Of a stretch of 64,000 bases of DNA, positions 50,628 to 62,411 are shown piece by piece (position 1 is the first letter of the stretch; every line of letters starts with the position of its first letter). Made by a program: the position numbers and the translations under genes. Location: the NCBI GenBank assembly GCA_029721435.1, contig CM056583.1, forward strand, positions 53,237,620 through 53,301,619. The letters are read 5' to 3'. The notes beneath the pieces were generated by a model. That model did not search any database, was not told where the DNA came from, and saw nothing but the letters and a program-made list of their open reading frames with translations. The DNA comes from Gymnothorax reevesii (Eukaryota > Chordata > Actinopteri > Anguilliformes > Muraenidae).

Positions 50628-51334
50628 TATAAAGCATGTAGCCAGGTTAATTAATGTTCACACAATAACAATGGCTGATATGAAATAAGGCTGGTACTAA
50701 TGCTTTATAAACAACTTATTACATTGATGTCTTAATGCCCATCCTTTCCATGCACTTAACCCTGTGATTGCTCTAATAGACAGTTGTGATATTGTAGTGG
50801 AAACACATTGTACCCTGACTGGCTGTTGCAGACATGGCAGGGAAACAGGCTGTCACCCCTGTGGCCCCTAATGAACCGGGACCTCGCGCATTGGCAGATG
50901 TGGGCCCTCCTCTGTGCCTCTTTGGCGCAATGGGGTTATAAAATCCTGTGACATTGCGCAATCCTGCACGACCATAACCTGCCCCTCGTGGCTTTTCCCC
51001 CCAAACAGCCATCAATTTTCCTGCTGCAGGCCCAAGAGCTTCTTATCCTCACAGCTGGGACTTCAGCAGCCCAAGGGTCAGCCTGTCCCTCTTTGGACTA
51101 GGTCCGGCCTGCAGTAATGTGGCTGCTGGTTTGGACTGGATTGAACGTGGAACTGAATAAGAGCATCATTTGGATTAAATTTTTAATTTTTAAACTGTTG
51201 TGAGACGGTTTCTTTTGGTCATCTGAGTGTATTTGTGTTTTCTTACATGAATTTGCGTCTCATTTATGAAGAATCTGTCAATCCAGTTTGTATATACTTC
51301 TACATACTCAAATATTCTTTTCAGTGCCCACTTA

Positions 51335-52700
51335 GTCAGGTCCATAAATATTTGAACAATGATTAAGTTATTGTTATTTTAGCTCTCTACCGCAGCATAT
51401 CAAACTTGAATTTGAGCAATCCAAAAATCCAAATCGTGTGAACAATGTAGGAATTACAGCAGTCGGGCAGCTGGGTTAGCACACTTGGTAAAGGCGCCAT
51501 TTGCAATGCAAGTATGATCACCCTGGTATCAGATCAAATCCAGCCGTTTCAGTGCCGACTGTGGCCAGCAGCTTTGTGAGGACAGCGCATAATTGGCTTT
51601 GCACTGCTCAGGGATATGAGAAGTACAGTCAATTTGGGTTGCATTGTTCGTTGCGCAAGCACCTCCTGCTAGCCATTCGGATTTCCTTCAGTTACATTTT
51701 AGGCAAACACATGTTCGGGTCGTCTTGCCCTTCTTCTGAGCTTGCAAGGTTTGAAGCTGTGATTTAATAAAAGTGGTTGACAGGCGTGTGTTTCCCGGAA
51801 AAATCCCAAACTGTCTGTCTTACCTTAGATGGCAGCATGAGTTGAGTACGAGTGCGCTTGTACATAGTTTGCTGATTAGACATTCCAGATCTGGGGTGGA
51901 TTGGACATGCCAAAAAATGTAATGTGTATCTGTAGTCCCCTTCCACGAGGATCAAGAGTAATTTAACAACTGGCTACTCAGTTGTTTTGCGGCAAGGTAA
52001 GTGTTATTCCATAATTATTTCATTTTCATTTATTTCATCATCAATAGAGAAGGTTTACCATAAGGTGTAAACCACTGGTGAGCGTCAAAAGCTATAAGAG
52101 CACATATTTTGAAATTATATCCTATAGGTAGATGAGACGTAGGTCTACTTGTGCCAGAATGATGGGAAGACAAGTTTGGAGAATGACGGCACAGGATTCA
52201 AATCATTCCTTTGAATTGTGGTCAAGAGTGGGTCCAGATGGCTGCCAATAGCAATGGTTCACTAAATGTTTCAAAACTCATTGGACGATGGAGAACACTT
52301 CATAGAACAGATGGGCAATAACATCAGGCATATTGCAAAAGCACCCAACGACTTTTTAAGGTATAGAGGTGCAATGTCCTACAATGGCTAAGTGACGTGA
52401 CCTGAATACAGTTCCGTAGCCGTTTCCCCTGCTGAAGACCAAATTGAAGGAAAAACACCACAAGAACGAGCCAAACTAGAAGATGACTGCAGTGACGGCC
52501 AGGCAGTGAATAGCGAGATCTTGACATCTTGTGATGTCAGTGGGATCCAGATTCCCGGCAGCTATTGAATGCGAAGTATTTGTAATCAAGTGAGAAAACA
52601 CCAGTAGAGTTCAGGAATGGAAGTCGGTTTGTCCAGTTACTATTGAGCCCCAAAAATTAGGGAGCTATGTGAAAAATGATTGTCATTATTCATGGTTTTG
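51335..52700 (+). mobile_element. Tc1-like relic (TAGTCAGGTCCATAAATATT family) holding a SINE
   Basis: The left end TAGTCAGGTCCATAAATATT is at 51333. After the SINE, the transposase region continues: AAGGTTTACCATAAGGTGTA near 52050, ACTTGTGCCAGAATGATGGG near 52148 (just after the first catalytic region), CTCATTGGACGATGGAGAAC near 52269, and a CCTGAATACAGTTCCGTAG segment near 52400 where the family has its SPDLNPIEH motif. Many stops and internal gaps are present. The right end is uncertain. Confidence 0.75.
51460..51935 (+). mobile_element. tRNA-derived SINE, uninterrupted copy
   Basis: It opens with CAGCTGGGTTAGCACACTTG (A-box-like) and has AGATCAAATCC at about 51532 near the expected B-box position. 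The body, through CCAGATCTGGGGTGGATTGG, matches the SINE split at 28533-31122, and the tail is AATGTAATG-like. It sits in the leader of the Tc1-like relic, between GTAGGAATTACAGCAG and the resumed leader. The target duplication is unclear. Confidence 0.7.
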
Positions 52701-54729
52701 AAAGAAATCGCAAATCCAGTAACACTGCAGTAATCATGCTAACATGCTAAATCAATTATGTGGCCACAATTATATAATGTGCGGCAGATGGAAAAAAATA
52801 CATTGTTATACATTTCACTTCTGCTGTAAATTTATAGAAACACTTCAACATTTGTCTGTGATTCCAAGTGACTAAACAGCCCAGTATGTTAAATAATTAT
52901 ACTTTGTAATACTAACTGACCCATGCTGAGGCTCTTGTTCCCTTCTGATAAAGTTTTTAAATGGTTTTCACTTGGTTTTGGCTAGTCTGAGTGCTGGCCT
53001 GCATAATCACACACTTGTGTACAATTATTGCTCTTTCTGAAAATGGAATATGATGTAATGAGAATTTCAGTGCATTATGGATTTGTTTGTCCTGAGACCT
53101 GCATTTTCCCAGATTCCTATTTCCTGTTCATATGGGTGTGCTGCCAGTGGTGTTATTGCACTGCAGTCACTTGGGGCCATCGATTGTGACAGGTAGTTGA
53201 GATGGCTTACTGGACCGTTGTGGGTATTTCTGCAACAATTCCTCTGTGGCTCAGCTCTTCCTTTTGCTTGGTAAGGTGAAAGGCTCCTTTTGTCAGTGTG
53301 TTGCATTTGAGAAAATATTTTCTTCAACATATTCTAGCCAGTCTGGTATAATTATTGCCAATGACCCCCACTCTGATTTGAGAGTTAAGGAGGGTCTCAT
53401 ATTGTCACTAAAATACAACGTAGTTGAGGAGTTACTGGATGAAAGGTTTCACAAAGCACCTGCTTTTGTTTAATTTGATTTTTTATAGATTGATATGAAG
53501 TTCATGAGGAATCGTTCAGCGCTGATATTATGCCGACTGTGACTAATGCTGTCAGCTGTCATCTACATACTATACAGCAGAGTGGAACTTCAGCATGAAA
53601 AAAATTACTCATTTTTGTTGATTTACCACAATTGGTTGGGGAGTTTTTTGAGTCACAACTACAAAACTTTCCGGTTGGAATTGCTGCATCGGAATAGAAT
53701 GTCACAGTACTTCTATAATGATTCCCAGAGACAGACAACTCATATTTGGTTTAATAGCCAAGCACATGTCTGGTAATGACAATAGCAGGCTATAGAAACC
53801 TTTGTGAGGTGATCAAATTTGAAAAGGAAACAGGGAGTGCATTGAGAGCACAGTGCATATGTTTCTGGGCACATTTGAAACAATTCCATGAGGTGAAGAT
53901 GCTCCCGAATAGCATGAAGAAAGGTTTCTGAATTGTGAAAAATTTACTGTAAAGATCTGTGAACCGTAAAAAACTTCAGCATTTGGTGTGACTTGCCTTT
54001 GCCTAAAAATGAGGAACACTGTCCAGCAGTTTTGTTTCAAGCATATTGGAGAACTCGCAGCAGTTTTTCTGCAAATTCGCAATGTCAATGCATCTGTCTC
54101 TCCCGGTAATCTCAGACATCCTCAATGATGTTTGGGTCAGGACTTTGTCAAGACTATATTACCTGAATCAACTTTGTTTAGTGAAATACAGATTTTCTTT
54201 TGAAAGATTTCTTTACATGAAAACTTGGTGCCTCAAATGTCCTTTTTATCTAGAGAGAATTAAAACAAAAAAAATAACATCTAAGACCAAATTTAGATCA
54301 CAAAATTCCAGGGTGCTGAAAATATTTAAACATTAGTGTATTTGAGCATAGACTTCATGACTCCAGGAGTTTATTCATTGTTTTCTTTTATTAAAAATGT
54401 TAAAGCCAACCCCTGGCGTTTGATCCTTCAGCTACAAAGTTTAGTTTTTTTCCCTCTCAGCGACCGCTTTAATATTCACCACAAGAGTCCCGCAGTCCTG
54501 TATTACTAGAGCCTCAAACTAATTACGTTTTAAGCCTCTGCAAAGACGTATAGGATACCTTAAAGTGAAGCTCATTATTGTCCTTTTCTTCTGATGCCGT
54601 CGGCTGGTCTGGAAGTCATTAAAACCGAAGATTCTGTAAATACTCTCCTCTGTAAAAAAAACTATTTAAGACGAGCATAGAACTGGCTTTTCACTAACAT
54701 TAACAATTTAATCTGCGGTCTATACCTAG

Positions 54730-54760
54730 GAAATGACTCCTCCCTAATGAGAGTCATTTC
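54730..54760. repeat. Perfect 10-bp inverted repeat with ATGACTC arms
   Basis: GAAATGACTC at 54730-54739 and its exact reverse complement GAGTCATTTC at 54751-54760 are separated by 11 bases. The arms contain AP-1/Maf-like TGACTC half sites. A regulatory role is only a guess. Confidence 0.55.
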
Positions 54761-57503
54761 ATTGACTAAAAGGAGGAAAAAATGCATACCCCTGTTTTTC
54801 ATGTGTTAAGTTTAGAAAGTGGAATAAATTCACCATAGTTACCATAGTCTGGGAGAACTACTATTTCTTTATGTTACTTCACTGTAAACTGTCCTGTTTT
54901 TATATTACATTTGTCAGAAAAACACCCTGAAACTAAGTTAAGCCCATCAGGCTGATCTTTGACTTTTACATTTAAGTGAGGGAACTGAACATATTTAAAA
55001 AAGAGCCTGTGCATTTTGCTCATGTCTCCCGATTAACATTTATGGCTAAGCTTTGAGCCTCACAGCTTTTATACGACCCTTGTCTCAGTGGCCTCAGCCT
55101 GCATCTATTGCTTTAGAGGACAGCTGTACACATTGGGCTAATCTCTTTTAGCTCCTTTAGCAAAGCCCTGCCATTTCTGGTCTAGTTGGAGGATAATTTG
55201 CTTCTAGTCAAAAGATTAAACATAATCAATTTTTTTTTTTTTTTTTAATGAAATCAGCTTGTCATAGCATTGATATCTATGCTGATACGTTTTCAGTCTC
55301 TCCTCCATTTAAGTCTACAAGAGAATGCTAAAATAATCGATATCAACACAGGACAGACAGGTGTGGATCTCCTGAATGTGGAGAAACCAATCACAAGACT
55401 TATTGTAAAGGCTACAGTACTGAAAGACTAGAGGCTCTAGAGAGCCTGAATTGCTCACCTGGATCTATTCACCTGCTCACTTTCAAGACTCTATTGTCAT
55501 CGATAACCAAGTGTTACGATCTGATCCTTCCTCTCCACAAGCCCTGGCTAAGATAACTGTATGCATGCACTGAATATTACAGTGATCTATGCAGATGTGT
55601 TTACTTAATTTGGTAAAACAAACTCTGATACATTGTGCTAACAAGAATGCTACAGATTTCGTTAAAATGTCCCCCATTTCTACTTCGTGACAAGGGGCAT
55701 AGCCGCTCCCTGTCTGCATCAAACAAATAAACCGTGTTTGATGAAGAACAATTGAAAAAATCCAAGTTCCACTGTGTCTACAAGGTAGTCAATACTAGAG
55801 TCCCTTTATACTGAGAGTAGCGACATAGGCGTACCAAAAATATTTGGTCACGTGACATGTGAATCCATTTTGTATCCATCTGGTTGATGAATTTATACTA
55901 CTTCCTAAGGAATTCTACTACGTCCCTCCATTTCGAGTTTTGAAACGGAAAAAAATGACTGATTTCTTGTGCCTTCGTATGTACCAATAGATCTGAGAAG
56001 GGGTTTAAGATGTTTAGATTTCCTTTGATCTGAAAAGCTGACAGATTTGGGAGATGAAGGTTAGCAGGCATTCTTTCTCTGGTATACTGGTAGATGCTAT
56101 GCTAGCGCATTTCACCATTAACGGACAAAGCAATGGCTTTATATTCTCACCGAAGCATCAGACACAATAACAATATGTCAGAGGGTTTATTTTTTCTTTC
56201 AAATGAACTAGACTGGAAACTGATAAAATGGCCATTTCGGCATTCGTTATTGTAATATAATGTACAAAATTTATTTTAACTTGTAAACTTCAAGCTGAGG
56301 CATCTACTGCCAATAGCTGATGTAAAACTTGTAAAGGGAAAAACCATTGAACATGATTGTTTTGGTAAAACATAAATTGTTATGTTAATCCATTTTTTTT
56401 TTTTTTGCCTGACCTCACTGTAGTTCTAGAGTTTCATATGCAAATATGAAAGTGCTCCCATAATTTCAGTCTTTGAAAAGATAAAATGTTAAGCGGCATA
56501 TCGATCCCATGCTTATGATTTTAAGCCCTTAAAAATGGCACTTACAGGACAATCCAGTGCGTCTGGCAAGAATATAAAGCACATGCTATTTTTATCTACG
56601 TTGAAATGCACTGGCATGGGTGTCATGGCATCTCACAGTATACCATTCAACGTTTCCGCTTTAGCTTGCCTTTGAAAAAAAAAACTATTATTTGACGGCA
56701 AATGGTTCCTGAATGGCTGAGCAAGCTGTGTGTGAACTCATCATTTTAACAGATTTTTTTTTTTTTGGACTAGTGCGATGGCTTGTCAGTTAGGGAGCTA
56801 GCTTGCCATTGCATGACTAGCTAATAAGGGAAGACAATATGGCTGTCACTGAGCTTGAAAGCACCTTTTACGAAGCTTCTGTAAACGGCTGTTGGCTGTA
56901 GTTATTTTCTCTTCATATCGCTTAGTATTTTTTCACTATTTAAAGCCAAGGTTAATACTGCAATCTGGCAGCCATACTAGCCAACAAGCTCACTGCTATT
57001 TAACATTAAGATGTTCTGGGAAGGATGATTGGTAGAACAGAGAGCGCAAGCACATCTGTATTCTCACATTTATTTTTATTGAATGATGTTCTGTGAACAA
57101 AACAAAATTTTGTGTTCCTTACCAATTCAGATACCCAACTGCAGAGAATTACATGTTTATCTTGGTATCTTCATTATTCTTTTACCTATTGCTCTCAATG
57201 TCGCCTCTGATTTGAGCCAGTCATTTTTGCCATTTCTGGGCAAGACATAATCTGTGACATTGACAAACTATTTGTCTATTTACGCGATAGCCTGTGCCAG
57301 TGTTTTGTCTGATAGAATGATTTTACATAATTAATGTCACTTTATTTGGAGAGTTGGACTCGCCTGTCAGATTTGTCTGATGATTTGCCTGGAATTACAC
57401 CCATTTAGTGACTATTATCATTGTTCTCACAGACAGCATGCCAGTCTGCTTTGAGTGCTATGCATTTTTTGTGACTGATGTGGTTAATGTCTTTCTCTTC
57501 GTG

Positions 57504-57518
57504 GTGCGGAATCCGCAC
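57504..57518 (+). other. xrcc4: Near-perfect palindrome at the last splice acceptor
   Basis: GTGCGGA and TCCGCAC are inverted copies one base apart. They lie between the CTTTCTCTTC pyrimidine tract and the acceptor AG at 57524-57525, so the stem would form in the pre-mRNA just before the cut. Confidence 0.75.
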
Positions 57519-57525
57519 GATCCAG

Positions 57526-57619
57526 GGCAGAGGGCAAACGGAAGGCGACCCGACGATCTGCAGCCAGCACCACGTCCAGCGAGCCGACAGACACAGATGA
57601 CCTGTTCAACGATTTCTAA
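57526..57619 (+). CDS. xrcc4: xrcc4 last coding exon, acidic C-terminus and stop
   Basis: The first G completes an Arg codon begun at 24378-24379, then 30 codons and TAA follow. The peptide starts AEGKRKATRRSAAS (a second basic cluster) and ends EPTDTDDLFNDF. Human XRCC4 ends SSPEDLFDEI, so the Asp-Leu-Phe-acidic ending is kept; in mammals this end carries DNA-PK and ATM phosphorylation sites such as Ser320. The acceptor at 57525 was chosen over a second AG at 57529-57530 because only the first keeps the frame. The exon is GC-rich against an AT-rich intron. With the other four exons it brings the visible protein to 234 residues. Confidence 0.92.
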
Positions 57620-57730
57620 TCATGGCAAAACCATCACTAATTCAGCCAGAAAACTTTGCAGTACACTACTATTACACATTTTGTACAAATTTTATATGTG
57701 GGAATAATAAAATGCTAAAATAAAAGACAG
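57620..57730 (+). terminator. xrcc4: xrcc4 3' untranslated end with polyadenylation signals
   Basis: An AATAAA hexamer lies at 57706-57711 and another at 57719-57724, 87 and 100 bases after the stop. The sequence turns T-rich from about 57778, a possible downstream element. The 3' untranslated region would be only about 110-130 bases. Confidence 0.7.
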
Positions 57731-59428
57731 GGTTGTGAAAATTATGTTCCTGTAAAAAAATAATCCTGTATTGAAATGCTTTTTTTAAAGGAGAGGATCT
57801 GTCTACTCTGCTTTCGAGGTTTGGGTTCGTCTGGAAATAATACACTACCTGTCCAAAAAACAAGTCGCCGTATGCAAATATTCAAGATCCTATGGTTGAC
57901 TCGTCTTTGTACTTATGAATACTGTATGTTTCAGTTGGAAATAATATTTTTAATCCTGTCTGATTCAGTGCATAAATTTTCATTTCTTAAACAACCATGT
58001 AAGAAGATGCATCTCGTGGTCATTGGAAAGATGTCTGTGTTTCAAAGGGGGCAAAATATTTACCTACATCAAGTAAAGAAACAGTTAAGGAGAGTGCTGA
58101 AATTGGCAGAACTGGGTTATGAACTCTCCAATAATATATTAAATTCAGGAAAGATAGTGGTGAACTGTCAATTTTGCAGAAGAAATGGGTTGGAGAAAAA
58201 ATTATGACCAATCCTGATCTGACATCACTGAAACACTCATGAAGTTTCAAAAAAACCTTCAACAGAACTCATGGCTGTGTTTAATTATGAAGGTGAGAGC
58301 ATTTCCTCACACAAGATGCAACAAGAATTTGGAGAATTGGGACCAAATGGCTGCATGGCCACAAGAAAGTTTGTGAGGTTAATTGGGAAAGAAACAAATT
58401 CAGTTGGCATGTTAGAATAAAGATTGGCTTGAAGAGCAAAGGAAAAGGGTCATGTGTTCTAATAAATCCAGATTTACACTATTTCAGAGTGATGGGCCTG
58501 TCAGGGTAAGAAAGGAAGCTCATGAAGCGATGCACCCATCATGCATCATGCTCACTGCTCCAGACTCTGGAGGCAGTGTTATGATCTAGGATTGCTTCAA
58601 TTTGTCTGGTCTTGGCTCAGCACTGATCTGCAGCAATAAAATGAATTCAGCAGACTATCTGAATATACTGAATGACCAGAAACCAGAAGCGTAATTTGCA
58701 TAGGGTGCGTGGATTCTGCAAACCCATTGGCCCCCTCAGGAGGATGGCCAGGGCTAAAAAAGGCCAGTTGAGTTCAGCGATTGAGGCAAATGAAAGCAGG
58801 GCTATTAATTGAGAAAAAAAAAACATAGAATCAATTTTTGGAACACAATTTAAGGGAAACGTTTGTTCTATGAAACTATCATCTGAAAGAATCCATCAAT
58901 TTGAACACCGCGATTGAGCTTATTGAACGTTGCGCAAGTGATCTGTAAAGGTAACGGCCAGATGAGGGCTTTGCAAATATTGAGGCTTGTGCACAGCAAA
59001 AATCAGGGCTGGTAATTCTCAGGCTCTCTGCGTGAGATTTAGTGCTTCACTCACGTTCCCGTGCTGTAGTCAGCAATTATTCAATCAATGCAATGCGTGC
59101 GCTTCACGATCGTTCACATTGTTTAAATGAAATATACACTGCTCAAAAAAATAAAGGGAACACTTAAACAACACAATGTAACTCCAAGTCAATCACACTT
59201 CTGTGAAATCAAATTGTCCACTTAGGAGGCAACACTGATTGACAATCAATTTCACATGCTGTTGTGCAAATGAAATAGATAACAGGTGGAAATTGTAGGC
59301 AATTAGCAAGACAGCCTCAATAAAGGAGTGGTTCTGCAGGTGGTGACCACAGACCACTTCTCAGTTCCTATGCTTTCTGGCTGATGTTTTGGTCAATTTT
59401 GAATACTGGCGATGCTTTCACTCTAGTG

Positions 59429-59735
59429 CAGGGGTGGGCAATCACGGTCCTGTAGGGCCGATGTGTATGCAGGTTTTTATTCCTATCAATTACCCTGACT
59501 AATTGAGTTAATTGATTGCATGCACAAATATAGATTTTCGCAATGATTCGATCAAAGGAAAATGTTTTATGACGGTAGACAAGACTAGTCTTTGTAGTTT
59601 CATGATAATATAAAGAAATGCGCATGAAACTTCAGATTTCATAAATGGTTTGGCTAATTGAGACAATGAACTAATTAAAGACCAGACGTTGGTGTGAAAA
59701 CCAGGGACAGAAACGGCCCTCGCTGCCCACCTCTG
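59429..59735. mobile_element. hAT MITE, 307 bp, perfect 8-bp target duplication
   Basis: CTCTAGTG at 59421-59428 and 59736-59743 are identical target copies. The ends CAGGGGTGGGC and, in reverse, CAGAGGTGGGC form the inverted repeat, followed by a GGTCCTGTAGGGCCG segment common in fish MITEs. It sits in the 5' leader of the Tc1-like element, just before the transposase start. No coding capacity. Confidence 0.93.
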
Positions 59736-59748
59736 CTCTAGTGGTAGC

Positions 59749-60733
59749 ATGAGACGGACTCTACAACCCACACAAGTGGCTCAGGTAGTGCAGCTCATCC
59801 AGGATGGCACATCAATGCGAGCTGTGGCAAGAAGGTTTGCTGTGTCTGTCAGCGTAGTGTCCAGAGCATGGAGGCGCTACCAGGAGACAGGCCAGTACAT
59901 CAGGAGACGCAGAGGAAGCCGTAGGAGGGGAACAACCCAGCAGCAGGACCGCTACCTCCGCCTTTGTGCAAGGAGGAACAGGAGGAGCACTGCCAGAACC
60001 CTGCAAAATGACCTCCCGCAGGCCACAAATGTGCATGTGTCTGCTCAAACAGTCAGAAACCGACTCCATGTGGATGGCATGGAGGCCCGACGTCCACAGG
60101 TGGGGGTTGTGCTTACAGCCTAACACCGTGCAGGACATTTGGCATTTGCCAGAGAACACCAAGATTGGCAAATTCGCCACTGGCGCGCTGTGCTCTTCAC
60201 AGATGAAAGCAGGTTCACACTAAGCACGTGACAGATGTGACAGTCTGGAGACACCGTGGAGAATGTTCTGCTGCCTGCAACATCCTCCTGCATGACCGGT
60301 TTGGCAGTGGGTCAGTAATGGTGTGGGGTGGCATTTCTTTGGGGGGCCGCACAGCCCTCCATGTACCCGCCAGAGGTAGCCTGACTGCCAGGTACCGAGA
60401 TGAGATCCTCAGACCCCTTGTGAGACTATGCTGGTGCGGTTGGCCCTGGGTTCCTCCTAATGCAAGACAATGGCAGACCTCATGTGGCTGGAGTGTCAGC
60501 AGTGCCTGCAAGGCAAAGGTATTGATGCTATGGACTGTCCCACCCGTTCCCCAGACCTGAATCCAATTGAGCACATCTGGGACATGTCTCGCTCCATCCA
60601 CCAACGCCACGTTGCACCACAGACCGTCCAGGAGTTGGCGGATGCTGTAGTCCAGGTCTGGGAGGAGATCCCTCAGGAGACCATCCACCACCTCATCAGG
60701 AGCATGCCCAGGTGTTGTAGGGAGGTCTTATAG
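59749..60733 (+). pseudogene. Tc1-family transposase, recently broken
   Basis: The start at 59749 gives [20 protein letters not shown], a helix-turn-helix, then an Arg-rich second DNA-binding domain, an open run of 124 codons. A TAA at 60121-60123 interrupts it, probably from CAA; the same frame continues to RAVLFTDESRF (first catalytic Asp, about 60195). A second frame from 60228 carries GSGSVMVWGGIS. A third frame holds QDNGRP near 60465 (second Asp) and SPDLNPIEHIWD near 60555-60590 (Glu), ending CREVL. So all three catalytic residues are present, but one stop and two frameshifts kill the gene. Confidence 0.9.
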
Positions 60734-61149
60734 GCACGTGGAGGCCACACACACATTTTGACTTGTTTTAAGGACATTGCATCAAAGTTGGATCAGCCTG
60801 TAGTGTGTTTTTCCACTTTTAATTTTGAGTGTGACTCCAAGTCCAAACCTCCATGGGTTAATAAATTTTAATTTCCATTGATAATTTGTGTGGTTTTTTT
60901 TTTTTCTCAGTACATTCAACTAATTAAATACTTTGTTCTTTACAAAGAATATTTCATTCAGATCTAGGATGTGTTATTTTAGTGTTCCCTTTATTTTTTT
61001 TGAGCAGTGTGAGACCATCTGAAACATTTTTATGCAATTCCATTGCTTCCAACCCCTGAGTGAAAAAAAGCGTGAGAAGTACGGAATAATTGATTTCCAT
61101 ATTACAAGTGGCGAAATCCACCGTAACGTAATCAACAAAATGCAACCTA

Positions 61150-61690
61150 TCTACTGATTTCCAGGAGGGCAGAGTGAGAAAGAGAGAGCGTTTCCCCGAC
61201 GAAAAAATTGCAGACGAGCCTATAAACGACAGTAGAACACGTTTTAATGTGGACTCATTCTATTATATCCTGGACGTATTTGACCAGCAATTTGTGACAC
61301 GTTTCACAGACCTTCGCAACATGGCAAGTCATTTTCAAGTCCTCAATGAACGGCACTTTAAAAAAAAAAATCCAAATTCAGTCGAGAAGATCAATGATCT
61401 GGCTCAGTTCACCGAAGGAGGAGAGTTTTATACAGGCTAAATTTAGTTTTTCCTTATCGCCAATGACATGCACCAAACTTTTCAAGCATCTCAACTTAAT
61501 ATCGGATCTATGTCACTATTCTTATAAGCAGCGCACAGGCAGAGCGTACTTTCAGTCGTCTTAATTAAAACATACCTGCGGTCCTCAATCGTCTCTCAAA
61601 TCTGGCAATACTTTTTATCGAGAGAGAAATGACAGAGGGTGGACTTCAGCAATGTAATTGATAGTCTACTTTTGCGAGGATGAGGAAAAT
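61150..61690 (+). pseudogene. hAT transposase C-terminal remnant (ZMYM1-like)
   Basis: From 61174 a frame reads RKRERFPDEKIADEPINDSR and RFNVDSFYYILDVFDQQF, like the region before the dimerisation domain in hAT proteins of the ZMYM1/52-kDa repressor type. It stops at 61438. After a gap and frame changes, 61599-61683 reads NLAILFIEREMTEG then VDFSNVIDSLL, the usual extreme C-terminus. An ERTFS-like segment lies near 61540. N-terminal and catalytic parts are deleted. Confidence 0.75.
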
Positions 61691-62411
61691 AAGTTCATAA
61701 AGTCTACACATTCAAACAATGGGCCTACTTTTTATTTATTTAATGCATTTTTCATTTGTTCAAACCTTTTTTGAGTAGCCGACATTGGACTATTAGGCCT
61801 ATAAGCCTTTACCATGACATGTTGCCTCTAAACTAATTGAGTGAAAATAAAAAAAAAAAATAAAAGGCAGTAAAATTGGAAACGGATTCTTGAAACTTTA
61901 TTTCCAATATTTTTACATCATGTAGCTGCACTCTATATAGGCCTATTTGGCAAAAACGTTTGCCAAAATGAACACATTTATTTGTGCTGCAAGCTATATG
62001 TTTCAGTTGGTATAAATTCAATATTTTAATGAATACATTAATAGAAAGATATATATTGATTGACAGACAGACAGGCTAATCAGGGGCCCCTTAGGGGTGG
62101 AAAAAAAACCCATGGGAATAAAAGTGTGTCTATGCTCCTGCCAGAAACCCATCAATGGACTTTTAAATCCCTGATGGCACCGGCTTATTTTGGGATTACA
62201 ATGCCAATATTCATTGGACTCAAATTGAGAAAGAGTAGTTCAATGAGCATGAGGAATTACTTTCACACATGAATTGGCCACCGCAGAGTCCAGACCTGAA
62301 CCTATTGAAAGTCTTTGGGATGTGCTGGAGAAGGCTTAACGGATTGATTTGACTCACCCATCATCAAAACAATAACTTGGCCAAAAATGAATGAAAATCT
62401 GGTGGGAAATA

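Larger units (their letters stand above)
24380..57525 (+). other. xrcc4: xrcc4 last intron, about 33 kb
   Basis: A very long intron that makes up half of the window. Transposon remains are listed separately. Stretches where I recognise no gene or repeat family are 24390-25370, 26470-27600, 31270-32220, 32400-36550, 37160-39590, 39810-43960, 46260-49660 (apart from a CT repeat), 50640-51330 and 52710-57500. Within these, 33730-33960 and 54400-54800 look free of repeats and could hold conserved non-coding sequence, which only a comparison with other fish can show. Runs of A or T occur at 39352-39374 (23 T), 40519, 55231 and 56394. Confidence 0.8.
59137..61008 (+). mobile_element. Tc1-like transposon with both terminal repeats
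   Basis: CACTGCTCAAAAAAATAAAG at 59137 is repeated inverted at 60980-61008, about 28 bp with one extra A. TA precedes it at 59135-59136; the right copy is TG at 61009-61010. The paralogous uninterrupted site at about 14090-14095 (AAATAAGAC) confirms a TA target. Net of an inserted MITE it is about 1.56 kb, the normal size for Tc1-like elements. It is the best preserved transposon in the window. Confidence 0.92.
59004..61140 (+). mobile_element. MITE-like element copy 3, split by a Tc1-like element
   Basis: CAGGGCTGGTAATTCTCAGG at 59004 and the following 130 bp (CACGTTCCCGTGCTGTAGTC, TTCACGATCGTTCACATTGT) match 13985-14092. The match resumes after the Tc1-like element at 61011 (GAAACATTTTTATGCAATTC, then GTGGCGAAATCCACCGTAAC) against 14095-14215. 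The copy loses similarity after about 61125, so its right end is missing or diverged. Confidence 0.75.
58684..62140 (+). mobile_element. hAT element with 8-bp target duplication, interrupted by other elements
   Basis: The flanks CCAGAAAC at 58676-58683 and 62141-62148 are identical 8-bp copies. The ends CAGAAGCGTA at 58684 and, in reverse, CAGGAGCATA at 62140 match at 8 of 10, as short hAT inverted repeats do. GGCCCCC-type sequence sits near both ends. The element carries the C-terminal part of a hAT transposase at 61150-61690. Without the inserted elements it would be about 1.5 kb, so much of its own coding region is deleted. Confidence 0.85.
57997..62411 (+). pseudogene. Tc1-family transposase, split and inactive
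   Basis: The start codon at 57997 is followed at once by TAA, where relatives have a sense codon. The DNA-binding part runs to about 58200. Near 58454 the first catalytic motif reads SNKSRF instead of SDESRF, so the Asp is lost. The second half resumes at 62141 after the hAT insertion, with a segment around the second catalytic Asp (DYNANIHW in place of DDNA-like) and NWPPQSPDLN; a one-base loss breaks the frame just before the expected Glu. Multiple stops are present. Confidence 0.8.

Noticed and set aside
57408..57707. Open frame reading through the last exon in another frame
   Set aside because: It is a shadow of the xrcc4 exon and 3' end; the phase from the previous exon selects the frame ending DDLFNDF.
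61174..61440. A stand-alone host gene related to ZMYM1
   Set aside because: It lies inside hAT ends with a perfect target duplication, is truncated and frameshifted, and so is better read as the element's own transposase.
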